NCBI RefSeq assembly: GCF_012844305.1
Contig: NZ_JABANE010000001.1
Span: 62,001 to 126,000 of the forward strand
Source of the DNA: Flammeovirga aprica JL-4
GTDB taxonomy: Bacteria; Bacteroidota; Bacteroidia; Cytophagales; Flammeovirgaceae
Direction of reading: 5' to 3'
DNA length: 64,000 bases
Position numbers and translations under genes: made by a program. A model generated the notes under the pieces. It searched no databases and had not been told where the DNA came from. It saw only the letters and a list, made by a program, of their open reading frames with translations. The stretch's first letter is position 1; each line of letters starts with the position of its first letter. This document shows, one piece after another, positions 26,791 through 35,888 of the stretch.

Positions 26791-27675
26791 TTGAAGAGAC
26801 TAATTCTAATTTTATTTTATTTCCTAGCTACCTCATTATCAACATTAGGTCAGAAAATTCATGAGTTAAAATTGCTGGATATTAAGCAAATGACTGAATA
26901 TGAGGGTCGTTTTGACTTAAGTGGTATCACATATAAAGGAGATGATATATATGTTATTGCTGATAAAAAAGAAAATAATCATATCTATAAATTAAACTGG
27001 AGAGAAAATGACTGGACAGTTTCATCTAAAGTTTCTTTTGATTTAGGAGTGAATATAGATATCGAAGGCATCACGTTGCATAATGAAGATGCTTATTTGA
27101 TTAATGAGGCAAATAATGAAGTTTATAAGGTTGACTTAAAAGATGGTAATGCATCACAACTTCAAATCGATTGGAGTAAACTAAAGTTACCTAAAAAGAA
27201 ATGGGCTAAAAACGCAGGTTTTGAAGGGATTGCAATTGATAAAGAGAAGCAGGTTTTATATTTAGCAAAAGAAAGAGACCCAAGATTTATAATTAAGATA
27301 GACCTAAAGACGCAGACAATCATAGAGGAATATGATGTTAGAAAAACATGTTCTAAAGATTTTGCAGATCTTTATTTTTATGAAGGTTACCTTTATGGAA
27401 TAGAAAGAAATGCTTTATGTATTGCTAAAATAGATCCTTCGACGCGTAAAGTGGTACAGCACTTCAGTTATCAAGAAGTAGCAAGTAAAGATGGTAAAAA
27501 GCTTTATGAACCTGTAAAATACGGTATGGCGGAAGCTTTAATGATAAAAGACGGTGTGATTTGGCTAGGTTGGGATAACAACGGTGTTGAAGTTTCTAGC
27601 TTTGCGAAAGAAAAATACAATATCAAAGGTACCTTGCCAGTGATTATGTTACTTGAATTGCCTGATGCAGAGTAA
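26791..27675 (+). CDS. Secreted SdiA-regulated/phytase-like beta-propeller protein
   Basis: This 294-residue protein starts at TTG 26791 and begins with a signal peptide, MKRLILILFYFLATSLSTLG. The mature part has propeller-like repeats (DLSGITYKGDDIYVIADKKE, DIEGITLHNEDAYLINEANN, GFEGIAIDKEKQVLYLAKER, DLYFYEGYLYGIERNA, then GMAEALMIKDGVIWLGWDNN). This spacing of G-I-T/A-x and E-A/G-I matches the SdiA-regulated or esterase-like-activity-of-phytase group. The substrate is unknown. It is probably the last gene of a nuoA-lipoprotein-propeller unit. Confidence 0.78.
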   Translation: MKRLILILFYFLATSLSTLGQKIHELKLLDIKQMTEYEGRFDLSGITYKGDDIYVIADKKENNHIYKLNWRENDWTVSSKVSFDLGVNIDIEGITLHNEDAYLINEANNEVYKVDLKDGNASQLQIDWSKLKLPKKKWAKNAGFEGIAIDKEKQVLYLAKERDPRFIIKIDLKTQTIIEEYDVRKTCSKDFADLYFYEGYLYGIERNALCIAKIDPSTRKVVQHFSYQEVASKDGKKLYEPVKYGMAEALMIKDGVIWLGWDNNGVEVSSFAKEKYNIKGTLPVIMLLELPDAE

Positions 27676-27807
27676 GTAATATCCAAACAAATGTCATCAA
27701 AACTAACTTTTTAGACCTAAAGCAAGTATTACTCAATAGCAAAACTTAAAAATTTGGCTGTCAAATGTAAAAGATTTTAAATTCATGTAGATATTTTCGC
27801 TAACTAC

Positions 27808-27838
27808 TTGGATTACAAAAAAAAGTGTTATACTTTTG
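27808..27838 (+). promoter_or_regulatory. Promoter for the rplP-led ribosomal protein operon
   Basis: TTG (27808-27810), a 20-bp spacer and TACTTTTG (27831-27838) match the Bacteroidota consensus TTG-N19-21-TAnnTTTG perfectly. Transcription would start near 27845, giving a leader of about 185 nt before rplP. Confidence 0.8.
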
Positions 27839-27844
27839 CATTCC

Positions 27845-28030
27845 AAACCTCGGGAAACTACGTTTATAATCAGACATGAGCGCAAGTCCTAAACTACTTA
27901 GATAATAAGAAATATTAATTCTGTTATAAAAGAATTTAGCGTCAAACGCTTAAGTTCTCCGAGAAGTTTGTGCACTTAGGCATAAGAAATCGCAGGAGGT
28001 TCCTGCGTGTAGGTAAATAACAGAACGAAA
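27845..28030 (+). promoter_or_regulatory. Structured 5' leader upstream of rplP
   Basis: This non-coding leader has at least three small hairpins: AGCGT-CAA-ACGCT (27938-27950), TTCTC-C-GAGAA (27955-27965) and CGCAGGA-GGT-TCCTGCG (27991-28007). The last one overlaps the region just before the ribosome entry site. Autogenous control by a ribosomal protein is an inference from position and structure. The rest of the 27676-28030 gap, upstream of the promoter, shows nothing recognisable. Confidence 0.45.
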
Positions 28031-28456
28031 ATGTTACAGCCAAAAAGAGTCAAGTTCAGAAAGAGACAAAAAGAAAGAAGTAGAAGCCATGGTATCGCGC
28101 AACGCGGTCATAGCGTTTCTTTCGGTAGCTTCGGTTTGAAAGCTCTTGAAGGTGGTTGGATCACTGCTCGTCAAATTGAGGCATCTCGTATTGCGATGAC
28201 TCGTGCGATGAAGCGTGAAGGTCAGGTATGGATCCGTATCTTCCCTGACAAGCCAGTTACTTCAAAGCCAGCCGAGGTACGTATGGGTAAGGGTAAAGGT
28301 GCCCCTGCTTATTGGGTTGCTCCAGTGAAAGCCGGAACAATCTTGTTCGAATCTGATGGAGTATCAATCGAGAGAGCTCAGGAGTCAATGAGATTGGCTG
28401 CACAAAAGCTCCCAATCAAAGTGAAGTTTGTAGTTCGACCAGACTACGTAGGATAA
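28031..28456 (+). CDS. rplP: 50S ribosomal protein L16
   Basis: This 141-residue protein is full length and begins [20 protein letters not shown]. It shows the conserved [40 protein letters not shown] and [17 protein letters not shown] segments. L16 binds 23S rRNA near the A site. It is the first gene of the cluster here: rplV and rpsC, which normally precede it, are absent and replaced by a promoter and leader. Confidence 0.98.
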   Translation: MLQPKRVKFRKRQKERSRSHGIAQRGHSVSFGSFGLKALEGGWITARQIEASRIAMTRAMKREGQVWIRIFPDKPVTSKPAEVRMGKGKGAPAYWVAPVKAGTILFESDGVSIERAQESMRLAAQKLPIKVKFVVRPDYVG

Positions 28457-28465
28457 GCTTAGAAG

Positions 28466-28798
28466 ATGAAAACACTAGATTTAAAAAAGCAGGTGAACGC
28501 AATGTCTTCAGAAGAGTTAGCAGAGAACATCAAAACTTCTCAAAAGCAACTTGAAGATTTAGCTTATGCTCATGCAGTATCACCATTGGAGAACCCAATG
28601 CAACTTAGTTCACTAAGAAAGCAAGTAGCTCGTTTAAAAACAGCTTTACATGCGAAAGTGACTGTTGAGTTGGAGGAAAAGGTTAAAGCTGAGAACGTAA
28701 CTCGTGAGTCAATCACTGAGTTTTTGAACAAATCAACGTTTTTAGCACCTGTAAACAAGAAGATGGTCTTAAGAGCCATCGAGAAAGTTAACAACTAA
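28466..28798 (+). CDS. rpmC: 50S ribosomal protein L29, C-terminally extended
   Basis: This 110-residue protein is unusually long, since L29 is normally about 60-75 residues. Residues 1-65 match L29 (LKKQVNAMSSEELAENIKTS, then PMQLSSLRKQVARLKTAL). The remaining 45 residues (TVELEEKVKAENVTRESITE, then LNKSTFLAPVNKKMVLRAIE) form a charged helical tail. There is no frameshift, the tail is in frame and codon use is like its neighbours. It sits 9 bp after rplP and 18 bp before rpsQ. L29 lies near the exit tunnel and helps to dock chaperones and SRP. Confidence 0.95.
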   Translation: MKTLDLKKQVNAMSSEELAENIKTSQKQLEDLAYAHAVSPLENPMQLSSLRKQVARLKTALHAKVTVELEEKVKAENVTRESITEFLNKSTFLAPVNKKMVLRAIEKVNN

Positions 28799-28816
28799 GA
28801 TACCTGACAGAGGATC

Positions 28817-29071
28817 ATGGAAAGAAACTTCAGAAAGCAGCGTACTGGAATCGTTGTAAGCGACAAAATGGATAAGTCAATCACAGTGCAAGTGGAAACA
28901 CGTCAAAAGCACCCGATGTACGGTAAGTTCATCAAGACGACTAAGAAATTTATGGCGCACGACGACAGCAACACTGCAGGTATCGGAGATACCGTTAGAA
29001 TCATGGAGACGCGCCCAATGAGTGCGCGTAAACGTTGGAGATTGGTGGAGATCGTAGAGAAAGCGAAGTAA
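28817..29071 (+). CDS. rpsQ: 30S ribosomal protein S17
   Basis: This 84-residue protein has the S17 OB fold: [20 protein letters not shown], then [15 protein letters not shown] and [20 protein letters not shown]. It binds 16S rRNA early in 30S assembly. Length and order, after rpmC and before rplN, are standard. Confidence 0.98.
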   Translation: MERNFRKQRTGIVVSDKMDKSITVQVETRQKHPMYGKFIKTTKKFMAHDDSNTAGIGDTVRIMETRPMSARKRWRLVEIVEKAK

Positions 29072-29142
29072 TTCCTTTTTCGATCCATCGAAAATTAATT
29101 TTTTACAATCACCAAAAAAAGAATCCTTAATAGGATAGGAGA

Positions 29143-29511
29143 ATGATACAACAGGAATCAAGACTGTCAGTAGCAGATAACTCAGGAGCAAAAGAAGTTT
29201 TATGTATTCGTGTATTAGGCGGTACTAAAAAACGCTATGCTTCAGTAGGCGACAAAATTGTCGTTTCTGTGAAGTCAGCTATCCCTTCTTCAAACGTTAA
29301 GAAAGGGACTGTATCTAAAGCGGTTGTTGTAAGAACAAAAAAAGAAGTTCGTAGAAAGGACGGTTCTTACATTCGTTTCGAAGACAACGCTGCGGTTTTA
29401 TTAAACCCGCAGGACGAGCCAAGAGGTACTCGTATCTTCGGACCAGTCGCAAGAGAGCTTCGTGAGAAGCAATTTATGAAAATCGTTTCGTTAGCACCTG
29501 AGGTACTCTAA
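29143..29511 (+). CDS. rplN: 50S ribosomal protein L14
   Basis: This 122-residue protein begins [20 protein letters not shown] and carries the L14 signature around [13 protein letters not shown] and [20 protein letters not shown]. It ends [10 protein letters not shown]. It is full length. The 71-bp gap before it holds an AGGAGA ribosome-binding sequence next to the start. Confidence 0.98.
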   Translation: MIQQESRLSVADNSGAKEVLCIRVLGGTKKRYASVGDKIVVSVKSAIPSSNVKKGTVSKAVVVRTKKEVRRKDGSYIRFEDNAAVLLNPQDEPRGTRIFGPVARELREKQFMKIVSLAPEVL

Positions 29512-29516
29512 GAGTT

Positions 29517-29840
29517 ATGAATAAGAAATTCCATATCAAAAAAGGCGACAAAGTAACGATCATCTCTGGTAACCATAAAGGTGCAGAGGGTGTAGTACTT
29601 ACTGTCGACCGTGAGAAGGAACGTGCTACTGTTGAAGGTGTGAATATGGTAACTAAGCACATCAAACCAACAGCTGAAAAGCCTGAGGGCGGTGTGAAAA
29701 AAATGGAAGCACCAATTCACGTTTCTAACATCATGTTAATCGATCCTGAAACGGGAGAATCAACTCGCGTAGGTCGTAAGCAAGACGAAAACGGTAAGTT
29801 GAAAAGATATTCTAAGAACACTGGAAAATTTATCGACTAA
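29517..29840 (+). CDS. rplX: 50S ribosomal protein L24
   Basis: This 107-residue protein begins with a KOW motif ([20 protein letters not shown]) and continues [34 protein letters not shown] and [19 protein letters not shown]24 starts 50S assembly. Its stop codon overlaps the rplE start by one base (TAATG), so the two are translationally coupled. Confidence 0.98.
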   Translation: MNKKFHIKKGDKVTIISGNHKGAEGVVLTVDREKERATVEGVNMVTKHIKPTAEKPEGGVKKMEAPIHVSNIMLIDPETGESTRVGRKQDENGKLKRYSKNTGKFID

Positions 29841-30388
29841 TGGCTACAGCGACAAGATTAAAGGACAAATACCAGGAAGAAATCGTTCCAGCATTAAAGG
29901 AGCGTTTCAATTACAAGTCTGTAATGCAAGTTCCAAAATTGGAAAAAATCATCATCAACAGAGGTGTTGGTGAGGCAGTTGCAGATAAAAAACTTGTAGA
30001 CATCGCAGTAGAAGAACTTTCTACTATCTCTGGTCAAAAAGCAGTTCCAACGATGTCTAAGAAATCAATCTCGAACTTCAAATTACGTGAGGATATGCCA
30101 ATCGGTGCTCGTGTAACATTAAGAGGTGACAGAATGTATCAATTCTTAGATCGTTTGATCACAATTGCTATTCCTCGTGAGCGTGACTTCCAAGGTATCA
30201 AAGATAAATTGGACGGTCGTGGTAACTACACTTTAGGTGTGAAAGAGCAGATCATTTTCCCAGAGATCAAAATTGATCAAGTAAAGAAAGTGACAGGTAT
30301 GGACATCACGTTCACTACTTCTGCAAACACTGATGAAGAAGCTTATGAGCTTCTGAAATTATTTGGAATGCCTTTTAAGAAAAAGTAG
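29840..30388 (+). CDS. rplE: 50S ribosomal protein L5
   Basis: This 182-residue protein binds 5S rRNA. It has [60 protein letters not shown] and [20 protein letters not shown], all in normal order. It is full length and overlaps rplX by one base. Confidence 0.98.
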   Translation: MATATRLKDKYQEEIVPALKERFNYKSVMQVPKLEKIIINRGVGEAVADKKLVDIAVEELSTISGQKAVPTMSKKSISNFKLREDMPIGARVTLRGDRMYQFLDRLITIAIPRERDFQGIKDKLDGRGNYTLGVKEQIIFPEIKIDQVKKVTGMDITFTTSANTDEEAYELLKLFGMPFKKK

Positions 30389-30403
30389 TAAACACGAAAA
30401 ATT

Positions 30404-30673
30404 ATGGCAAGAGAAGCGATAAAAGCTAGAGAGCGTAAGCGTGAAAGACTTGTTGCAAAATATGCAGCAAAACGTAAAGCGTTAAAAGAAGCAGGTGATT
30501 GGGAAGGTTTAGATGCCCTACCAAAGAACTCTTCACCGGTTCGTTTACACAATCGTTGTAAATTAACTGGACGTCCAAAAGGTTACATGCGTAAGTTTGG
30601 TATTTCACGTGTTACTTTCCGTGAAATGGCATCAGCAGGTAAAATCCCAGGCGTTACAAAATCGAGCTGGTAA
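30404..30673 (+). CDS. rpsN: 30S ribosomal protein S14, zinc-independent form
   Basis: This 89-residue protein is the long C-minus form of S14: [40 protein letters not shown] and [16 protein letters not shown]. Only one cysteine (NRCKLTG) is present, so the CXXC zinc site of the short form is absent. The C-terminal [10 protein letters not shown] is standard. Confidence 0.98.
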   Translation: MAREAIKARERKRERLVAKYAAKRKALKEAGDWEGLDALPKNSSPVRLHNRCKLTGRPKGYMRKFGISRVTFREMASAGKIPGVTKSSW

Positions 30674-30730
30674 TTAAAATTTAGGAACCTACGACATTTA
30701 GTGTTGTAAAAATATTTGCAAGCAATGGCA

Positions 30731-31129
30731 ATGACAGATCCTATAGCGGACTACCTTACGAGACTTAGAAATGCGATTAGCGCTAACAAGCGTATCGTAG
30801 AAGTTCCTGCTTCTAACATTAAGAAGCAGATGACTAAGGTACTGCATGAGAAAGGCTTCGTTCAAGGCTACAAGTTTGAGGATGGTGTAAATACTCAAGG
30901 TGTAATTAAAATCGCTTTGAAATACCACCCAGTAACTAAGCAACCTGCGGTTGTTGACTTAGAGCGTGTTTCACGTCCAGGTCTCCGTAAGTATGCTAAC
31001 GCTAAGAGCATGCCGCGTGTATTAAACGGTTTAGGTATCGCAATCCTTTCTACTTCGAAAGGTGTGATGACTGACAAAGAAGCACGCGAATTAAACGTTG
31101 GTGGAGAGATTCTTTGCTACGTATACTAA
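30731..31129 (+). CDS. rpsH: 30S ribosomal protein S8
   Basis: This 132-residue protein starts at ATG 30731, which gives the conserved MTDPIADYLTRLRNA; ATG 30725 and TTG 30716 are in frame but would add residues not seen in the family. The C-terminal part includes RVSRPGLRKYANAKSMPRVL, GLGIAILSTSKGVMTD and GGEILCYVY. S8 binds helix 21 of 16S rRNA and represses the spc operon in E. coli; whether it does so here is unknown. Confidence 0.97.
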   Translation: MTDPIADYLTRLRNAISANKRIVEVPASNIKKQMTKVLHEKGFVQGYKFEDGVNTQGVIKIALKYHPVTKQPAVVDLERVSRPGLRKYANAKSMPRVLNGLGIAILSTSKGVMTDKEARELNVGGEILCYVY

Positions 31130-31209
31130 GAGTAATAGAAATACTTTTATTAAATAATTGGCTGACCGCTTTCCTTAGTCGAAAGCCTTAAGCCGTAATA
31201 GTAAAAACC

Positions 31210-31767
31210 ATGTCAAGAATTGGTAAAAAACCTGTTACTATCCCTTCAGGTGTTGAGGTAAAAGTTACTGATGCTAACGTATTAGTAGTGAAAGGCCCTA
31301 AAGGTGAGTTGCAACAGGAAATCAACAAAGACATCAATATTGAGATTGAAGGTTCTGAAGTACGTTTCGTACGTCCATCAGATCATAAAGACCACCGTTC
31401 ATTACACGGTCTTTATAGAGCTTTAACTCAAAACATGGTGACTGGTGTGTCTGAAGGATACAAAAAGTCATTAGAGTTAATTGGTGTTGGTTTTAAAGCA
31501 TCGGTACAAGGTCAATTATTAGACCTTGATCTTGGTTATTCACACCGTATCCTTTTCCAAGTTCCAGCGGAAATCAAGGTGAGTGCTGAAACAGCTAAAG
31601 GTAAAGCTCCAGTTGTTACTATCGAAGGTGTAGACAAACAACTAGTTGGACAAGTAGCTGCAAAAGTTCGCTCATTCAGAAAGCCAGAACCATATAAAGG
31701 TAAAGGCGTGAAGTATGTTGGTGAAGAGATTAGAAGAAAAGCAGGTAAAGCTGCTGGTAAAAAATAA
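31210..31767 (+). CDS. rplF: 50S ribosomal protein L6
   Basis: This 185-residue protein has both L6 repeats: MSRIGKKPVTIPSGVEVKV and LVVKGPKGELQQEINKDI, then LELIGVGFKASVQGQLLDLD, and the family signature near the end, KPEPYKGKGVKYVGEEIRRK. The tail AGKAAGKK is lysine rich. The 80-bp gap before it contains no gene. Confidence 0.98.
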   Translation: MSRIGKKPVTIPSGVEVKVTDANVLVVKGPKGELQQEINKDINIEIEGSEVRFVRPSDHKDHRSLHGLYRALTQNMVTGVSEGYKKSLELIGVGFKASVQGQLLDLDLGYSHRILFQVPAEIKVSAETAKGKAPVVTIEGVDKQLVGQVAAKVRSFRKPEPYKGKGVKYVGEEIRRKAGKAAGKK

Positions 31768-31772
31768 CAAGT

Positions 31773-32126
31773 ATGGCCACTAAGAAAGATCTGAGAAGAC
31801 TGAGAATCAAAAGGGGCATTCGTAAGAAAGTTTCTGGTACTCCAGAACGTCCTAGACTCTCTGTATATAAGAGTAACACTGCAATCTATGTGCAGTTGAT
31901 CGACGACCTAAACGGCCGTACTGTTGTTGCCACAAGCTCTCGTGAGATTAATGCTGATAGCAAATCTGCGAACATTGCTTTGGCTTCAGAAGTAGGCAAA
32001 AAGGTTGCTGAAAAAGCTACAGCTGCTGGTATCTCTACGGTTGTATTTGACCGTAACGGTTACCTTTACCACGGTAAAGTGAAGGCGTTAGCAGAAGGTG
32101 CTAGAGAAGGTGGTTTGAAATTCTAA
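31773..32126 (+). CDS. rplR: 50S ribosomal protein L18
   Basis: This 117-residue protein binds 5S rRNA. It has the basic N-terminus [40 protein letters not shown] and the C-terminal [20 protein letters not shown]. It lies 5 bp after rplF and is of normal length. Confidence 0.98.
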   Translation: MATKKDLRRLRIKRGIRKKVSGTPERPRLSVYKSNTAIYVQLIDDLNGRTVVATSSREINADSKSANIALASEVGKKVAEKATAAGISTVVFDRNGYLYHGKVKALAEGAREGGLKF

Positions 32127-32140
32127 AGAAGTTGTCAGAG

Positions 32141-32656
32141 ATGAAACAGAACGTAACAAAAGTAAAATCAGCCGATCTAGAACTTACAGAAAAAGTTGTT
32201 GCTATTAAGCGTGTTGCTAAAGTAGTAAAAGGTGGTAGACGCTTCAGCTTTTCTGCTATCGTAGTTGTAGGTAACGGTGATGGTGTTGCAGGTTATGGTT
32301 TAGGTAAAGCTAACGAAGTAACTGATGCAATCACTAAAGGCATCGACGACGCTAAGAAAAACCTTATGAAGGTTCCAGTATTGAAAGGTACTGTACCACA
32401 CCCTCAAAAAGGTAAATTCGGTGGCGGACGCGTGCTAATCAAACCTGCTTCTGCAGGTACTGGTGTTATCGCAGGTGGTGCGATGCGTGCAGTGCTTGAA
32501 TCAGCAGGTGTTCATGACGTATTGGCAAAGTCGCAAGGTTCTTCTAACCCACACAACGTGGTTAAAGCAACTTTCGACGCGTTACTAAAAATGCGTGATC
32601 CACGCATGGTAGCGGAACAACGCGGAGTGAAATTGAGCAAAGTTTTTAACGGCTAA
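32141..32656 (+). CDS. rpsE: 30S ribosomal protein S5
   Basis: This 171-residue protein begins at ATG 32141; a TTG nine bases earlier is in frame but less likely. It has the S5 double-stranded RNA-binding region ([20 protein letters not shown], then [17 protein letters not shown]) and the S5 C-terminal fold ([20 protein letters not shown], then [19 protein letters not shown]). S5 contributes to decoding accuracy. Confidence 0.97.
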   Translation: MKQNVTKVKSADLELTEKVVAIKRVAKVVKGGRRFSFSAIVVVGNGDGVAGYGLGKANEVTDAITKGIDDAKKNLMKVPVLKGTVPHPQKGKFGGGRVLIKPASAGTGVIAGGAMRAVLESAGVHDVLAKSQGSSNPHNVVKATFDALLKMRDPRMVAEQRGVKLSKVFNG

Positions 32657-32674
32657 TCAAAAATTTAATCTGTT

Positions 32675-32854
32675 ATGGCAAAGATCCGTATTACTCAGGT
32701 TAGATCGTTGATCGGTCGTCCTGAAAGACAAAAACGCACAATTAAAGCACTTGGTTTAGGAAAAATCAACAAAACTGTGGAAAAAGAAGTAAATCCACAG
32801 ATCCTTGGCATGGTTAAGGCAGTTGATCACCTAATCAGTGTTGAAGAGTTGTAA
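32675..32854 (+). CDS. rpmD: 50S ribosomal protein L30
   Basis: This 59-residue protein was found by direct reading: [20 protein letters not shown], then [20 protein letters not shown] and [14 protein letters not shown]. It matches the full-length short bacterial L30. It sits 18 bp after rpsE and 59 bp before rplO, exactly where the spc operon carries rpmD. Confidence 0.98.
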   Translation: MAKIRITQVRSLIGRPERQKRTIKALGLGKINKTVEKEVNPQILGMVKAVDHLISVEEL

Positions 32855-32870
32855 ATTCTTTGTACTTTTG
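32841..32870 (+). promoter_or_regulatory. Internal promoter before rplO
   Basis: TTG (32841-32843), a 19-bp spacer and TACTTTTG (32863-32870) match the Bacteroidota promoter consensus exactly. It overlaps the end of rpmD and would give rplO-secY-map-infA their own transcript. Confidence 0.65.
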
Positions 32871-32913
32871 CACAAGGCATTAGTACTTTAAAGGTATTAA
32901 TTGGGAAACAGTC

Positions 32914-33363
32914 ATGAAACTGCATACACTAAGTCCTGCGAAAGGCGGTAAAGTTCGCCAAAATAAGCGCGTAGGTCGTGGACAAGGCTCAGGCCGTGGT
33001 GGCACATCAACACGTGGTCACAAAGGTGCTAAGTCTCGTTCTGGCTACAGCCAGAAATTTGGCTTCGAAGGAGGTCAAATGCCATTACAGCGTCGCGTGC
33101 CTAAATTTGGCTTCAAAGCTCCTTTCAGAGTTGAGTATAGCGTAATCAACTTGGATGATATCCAAAAGATCGCTACAGAGAAAGGAATTACTACTTTCGC
33201 ATTTGAGACATTCGTGGAGTTAGGCGTTGTTGCTAAGAACGGTATTGTTAAAGTTCTTGGTAATGGTGAGCTAACTGCAACAGTAGAGATTTCGGCGAAC
33301 GCTTTCTCTGCATCTGCTAAAGAGGCAATCGAAAAAGCAGGCGGAAAAGCGATTACATTGTAA
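32914..33363 (+). CDS. rplO: 50S ribosomal protein L15
   Basis: This 149-residue protein begins [20 protein letters not shown] and has the glycine-rich basic region [37 protein letters not shown] and the C-terminal [20 protein letters not shown]. It is full length. It is followed 6 bp later by secY. Confidence 0.98.
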   Translation: MKLHTLSPAKGGKVRQNKRVGRGQGSGRGGTSTRGHKGAKSRSGYSQKFGFEGGQMPLQRRVPKFGFKAPFRVEYSVINLDDIQKIATEKGITTFAFETFVELGVVAKNGIVKVLGNGELTATVEISANAFSASAKEAIEKAGGKAITL

Positions 33364-33369
33364 GAAGCT

Positions 33370-34692
33370 ATGAATAAGTTTGTCAAGACACTGAAGAACA
33401 TTTTTTCAATCGAGGAGCTCAGAGATAGGATTTTCTACACTCTGGGTTTCCTAGCGATTTTTAGATTGGGGTCGTATATCGTCCTTCCAGGAGTTGATCC
33501 AAGTGCACTATCTGATTCATCAGGTGGTCTTTTGGGGATGTTAAACATCTTTTTAGGTGGAGCATTTACGCGTGCCTCTATCTTCGCTCTTGGTATTATG
33601 CCTTACATTTCGGCATCCATTGTGATCCAATTGTTAGGTATGGCTGTCCCTTACTTCCAGCGTTTGCAGAAGGAAGGAGAGTCAGGACGTAAGCGCATGA
33701 ACCAAATTACGCGTGTTTTGACGATCGTGATTACTTTAGCACAAGGATCAGGGTATTTATACTCTACAATCCCTAATGAAGCTATCGTAATCAGCCAGTC
33801 ATTATTTTACCCAGCGTCAATGATTATTTTGACTGCGGGTACAGTTTTCTGTATGTGGCTTGGTGAGAAAATCACGGAGAAAGGAATTGGAAACGGTATT
33901 TCAATGCTGATCATGATCGGTATTATTTCAGGTTTTCCAACGGCAATTGTTCAAGAATTCCAAACACAGGGATTCAGTATCATTTTGGTAGTTGAATTAG
34001 TTGCTTTATTCTTTATCGTAATGGGAGTTGTTTTATTAAACGCTGCCGTTCGTAAAGTACCAGTGCAATATGCACGTCAGGTTGTTGGTGCCGGAGGTAA
34101 GAAGCGTACGCTTGCTACAGGTCAACGTTCATACATTCCTTTAAAAGTGAATGCTGCGAACGTGATGCCTATTATCTTCGCTCAATCGCTTATGTTCCTT
34201 CCTTCATTGATTGCTGGTGTTTGGGCAGACGATAGTGATGCCGCTAGATGGGTAATGCAGAATTTCTCTGATTACACATCTTTTGCGTATAATTTCACTT
34301 TCGGTATGCTAATTCTTATTTTCACTTATTTCTATACTGCTATCACGATCAATCCTGATCAAATGGCAGAAGATTTAAAGAGAAATAATGCATTTGTTCC
34401 AAATGTCAAGCCAGGTGAAGAGACTTCAAGTTTTGTAAGTTGGATTCTAGATCGTATTACTTTACCTTCAGCTATCTACTTAGCGGTAGTAGCTATCTTA
34501 CCTGCTTTTGCAAGTATGTTAGGTGTAAGTTCAGCCTTCTCAAGATTCTATGGTGGTACATCATTGATCATTATGGTAGGTGTGATCTTGGATACATTAC
34601 AACAAATTGAATCGTACTTGCTAATGCAAAACTATGATTCAATGATGAAGTCTGGTAATATCAAAGGCCGCCAAAATGTGGCAACAGTCTAA
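33370..34692 (+). CDS. secY: Protein translocase subunit SecY
   Basis: This 440-residue protein is the channel of the Sec translocon, with ten transmembrane helices. The N-terminal part has RDRIFYTLGFLAIFRLGSYI and the plug region GGLLGMLNIFLGGAFTRASI. TM2 follows with FALGIMPYISASIVIQLLGM, and then QRLQKEGESGRKRMNQITRV. The cytoplasmic loop with RKVPVQYARQVVG and ATGQRSYIPLKVNAANVMPI contacts the ribosome and SecA. The tail NIKGRQNVATV is typical. It overlaps map by one base. Confidence 0.98.
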   Translation: MNKFVKTLKNIFSIEELRDRIFYTLGFLAIFRLGSYIVLPGVDPSALSDSSGGLLGMLNIFLGGAFTRASIFALGIMPYISASIVIQLLGMAVPYFQRLQKEGESGRKRMNQITRVLTIVITLAQGSGYLYSTIPNEAIVISQSLFYPASMIILTAGTVFCMWLGEKITEKGIGNGISMLIMIGIISGFPTAIVQEFQTQGFSIILVVELVALFFIVMGVVLLNAAVRKVPVQYARQVVGAGGKKRTLATGQRSYIPLKVNAANVMPIIFAQSLMFLPSLIAGVWADDSDAARWVMQNFSDYTSFAYNFTFGMLILIFTYFYTAITINPDQMAEDLKRNNAFVPNVKPGEETSSFVSWILDRITLPSAIYLAVVAILPAFASMLGVSSAFSRFYGGTSLIIMVGVILDTLQQIESYLLMQNYDSMMKSGNIKGRQNVATV

Positions 34693-35465
34693 TGGTATAC
34701 TACAAAACAGAAGAAGAGATCGAACTTATGCGCAAATCGGCTGATTTACTCGGTCGTGCACATGGTGAGGTCGCGAAAAATATTAAAGAAGGGGTTAGCC
34801 TTAATGCTTTGGATAAAATCGCTCAAGAGTTTATCCAGGATAATGGGGCTCACCCCTCATTCTTGAATTATAATGGGTTTCCTGGTACATTATGTATGTC
34901 ATTAAATGACGTTATTGTACACGGCTTACCATCTGATTATGTGCTGAAAAGCGGAGACGTCATATCTTTGGATTGTGGTGTTTTCCTTGACGGTTTCCAT
35001 TCAGATAGTGCCTACACTTATCCTGTTGGAGAAGTGGATGCTGAAACAATGAAACTTTTAAAGGTTACTCAAGAGTGCCTTCAAAAGGGAATTGAAGAAT
35101 GCAAAATCAATAACAGAATTGGTGATATCAGCTTTGCAGTGCAGCAACATGCTGAAATGCATGGTTATGGTGTGGTTAGAGAATTGGTGGGTCATGGACT
35201 TGGTCAAAAGTTACATGAGAAGCCAGAAGTACCTAATTACGGGAAAAGAGGTAGAGGTTTAAAAATCAAGGATGGATTAGTAATCGCAATTGAGCCTATG
35301 ATCAACATGGGTACAAGAGCGATCACACAAGACCGTGATGGTTGGACAATCCGTACGAGAGACCGTAAGCCTTCTGCTCATTATGAACACACAGTGGCTG
35401 TTATCAATGGTCAGACTGAAGTGTTGACAACATTCAAGTACATTGAGGAAGTATATCCATTTTAA
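34692..35465 (+). CDS. map: Type I methionine aminopeptidase
   Basis: This 257-residue enzyme removes the N-terminal methionine from nascent proteins. All five metal ligands are visible: two Asp in [20 protein letters not shown], His in [17 protein letters not shown], Glu in [13 protein letters not shown] and Glu in [10 protein letters not shown]. Its ATG overlaps the secY stop (TAATG), and infA follows by 11 bp, the common secY-map-infA order. Confidence 0.98.
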   Translation: MVYYKTEEEIELMRKSADLLGRAHGEVAKNIKEGVSLNALDKIAQEFIQDNGAHPSFLNYNGFPGTLCMSLNDVIVHGLPSDYVLKSGDVISLDCGVFLDGFHSDSAYTYPVGEVDAETMKLLKVTQECLQKGIEECKINNRIGDISFAVQQHAEMHGYGVVRELVGHGLGQKLHEKPEVPNYGKRGRGLKIKDGLVIAIEPMINMGTRAITQDRDGWTIRTRDRKPSAHYEHTVAVINGQTEVLTTFKYIEEVYPF

Positions 35466-35476
35466 TTAATAATCAA

Positions 35477-35695
35477 ATGCCAAAACAATCAAACATTACC
35501 CAAGACGGTACGATCGTAGAGGCACTTTCTAACGCCATGTTCCGTGTGGAGTTGAAGAATGGACACCAGGTAATAGCACATATTTCTGGTAAGATGCGTA
35601 TGCACTACATTCGTATTCTCCCTGGCGACAAAGTGCGTCTGGAAATGTCACCTTACGATCTTACTAAAGGAAGAATTGTTTATAGATATAAATAA
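35477..35695 (+). CDS. infA: Translation initiation factor IF-1
   Basis: This 72-residue OB-fold protein has [40 protein letters not shown] and the ending [16 protein letters not shown]. It matches IF-1 over its full length. It probably ends the secY-map-infA unit, since a promoter-like region follows. Confidence 0.98.
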   Translation: MPKQSNITQDGTIVEALSNAMFRVELKNGHQVIAHISGKMRMHYIRILPGDKVRLEMSPYDLTKGRIVYRYK

Positions 35696-35709
35696 TTCAA
35701 AAAAATGTC

Positions 35710-35792
35710 TATCTTTGCACGCCCGTGTTTAATTTTATTCATTTAAGTTAACATGCGGAAACAAAATAAGGGAATTATTCCCTCTATTTTTG
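35710..35792 (+). promoter_or_regulatory. Two tandem promoter boxes before rpmJ
   Basis: Two perfect TAnnTTTG boxes, TATCTTTG (35710-35717) and TATTTTTG (35785-35792), lie in the infA-rpmJ gap, each followed by GCA. Neither has a good TTG at -33. Between them lies the dyad AGGGAA-TTA-TTCCCT. They could drive the rpmJ-rpsM-rpsK-rpsD-rpoA-rplQ unit. Confidence 0.5.
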
Positions 35793-35869
35793 CATTTAAG
35801 AAGGTAGGTTATGTGCATGTGATGTTTTTTATATGGATAAACTGAGCATGGATAGGCGACTTTCGGGTG

Positions 35870-35888
35870 CCTTGACATTTAATCAAGG
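35870..35888 (+). promoter_or_regulatory. Hairpin in the rpmJ leader
   Basis: CCTTGA and TCAAGG form a 6-bp stem with a 7-nt loop, 31 bp before the rpmJ start. It may be part of a regulatory leader. There is no other gene in the 35696-35918 gap. Confidence 0.3.

Noticed and set aside
27676-27807. Possible remnant of rpsC upstream of rplP
   Set aside because: No frame resembling the end of rpsC could be read; the stretch is AT-rich with only the promoter at its end.
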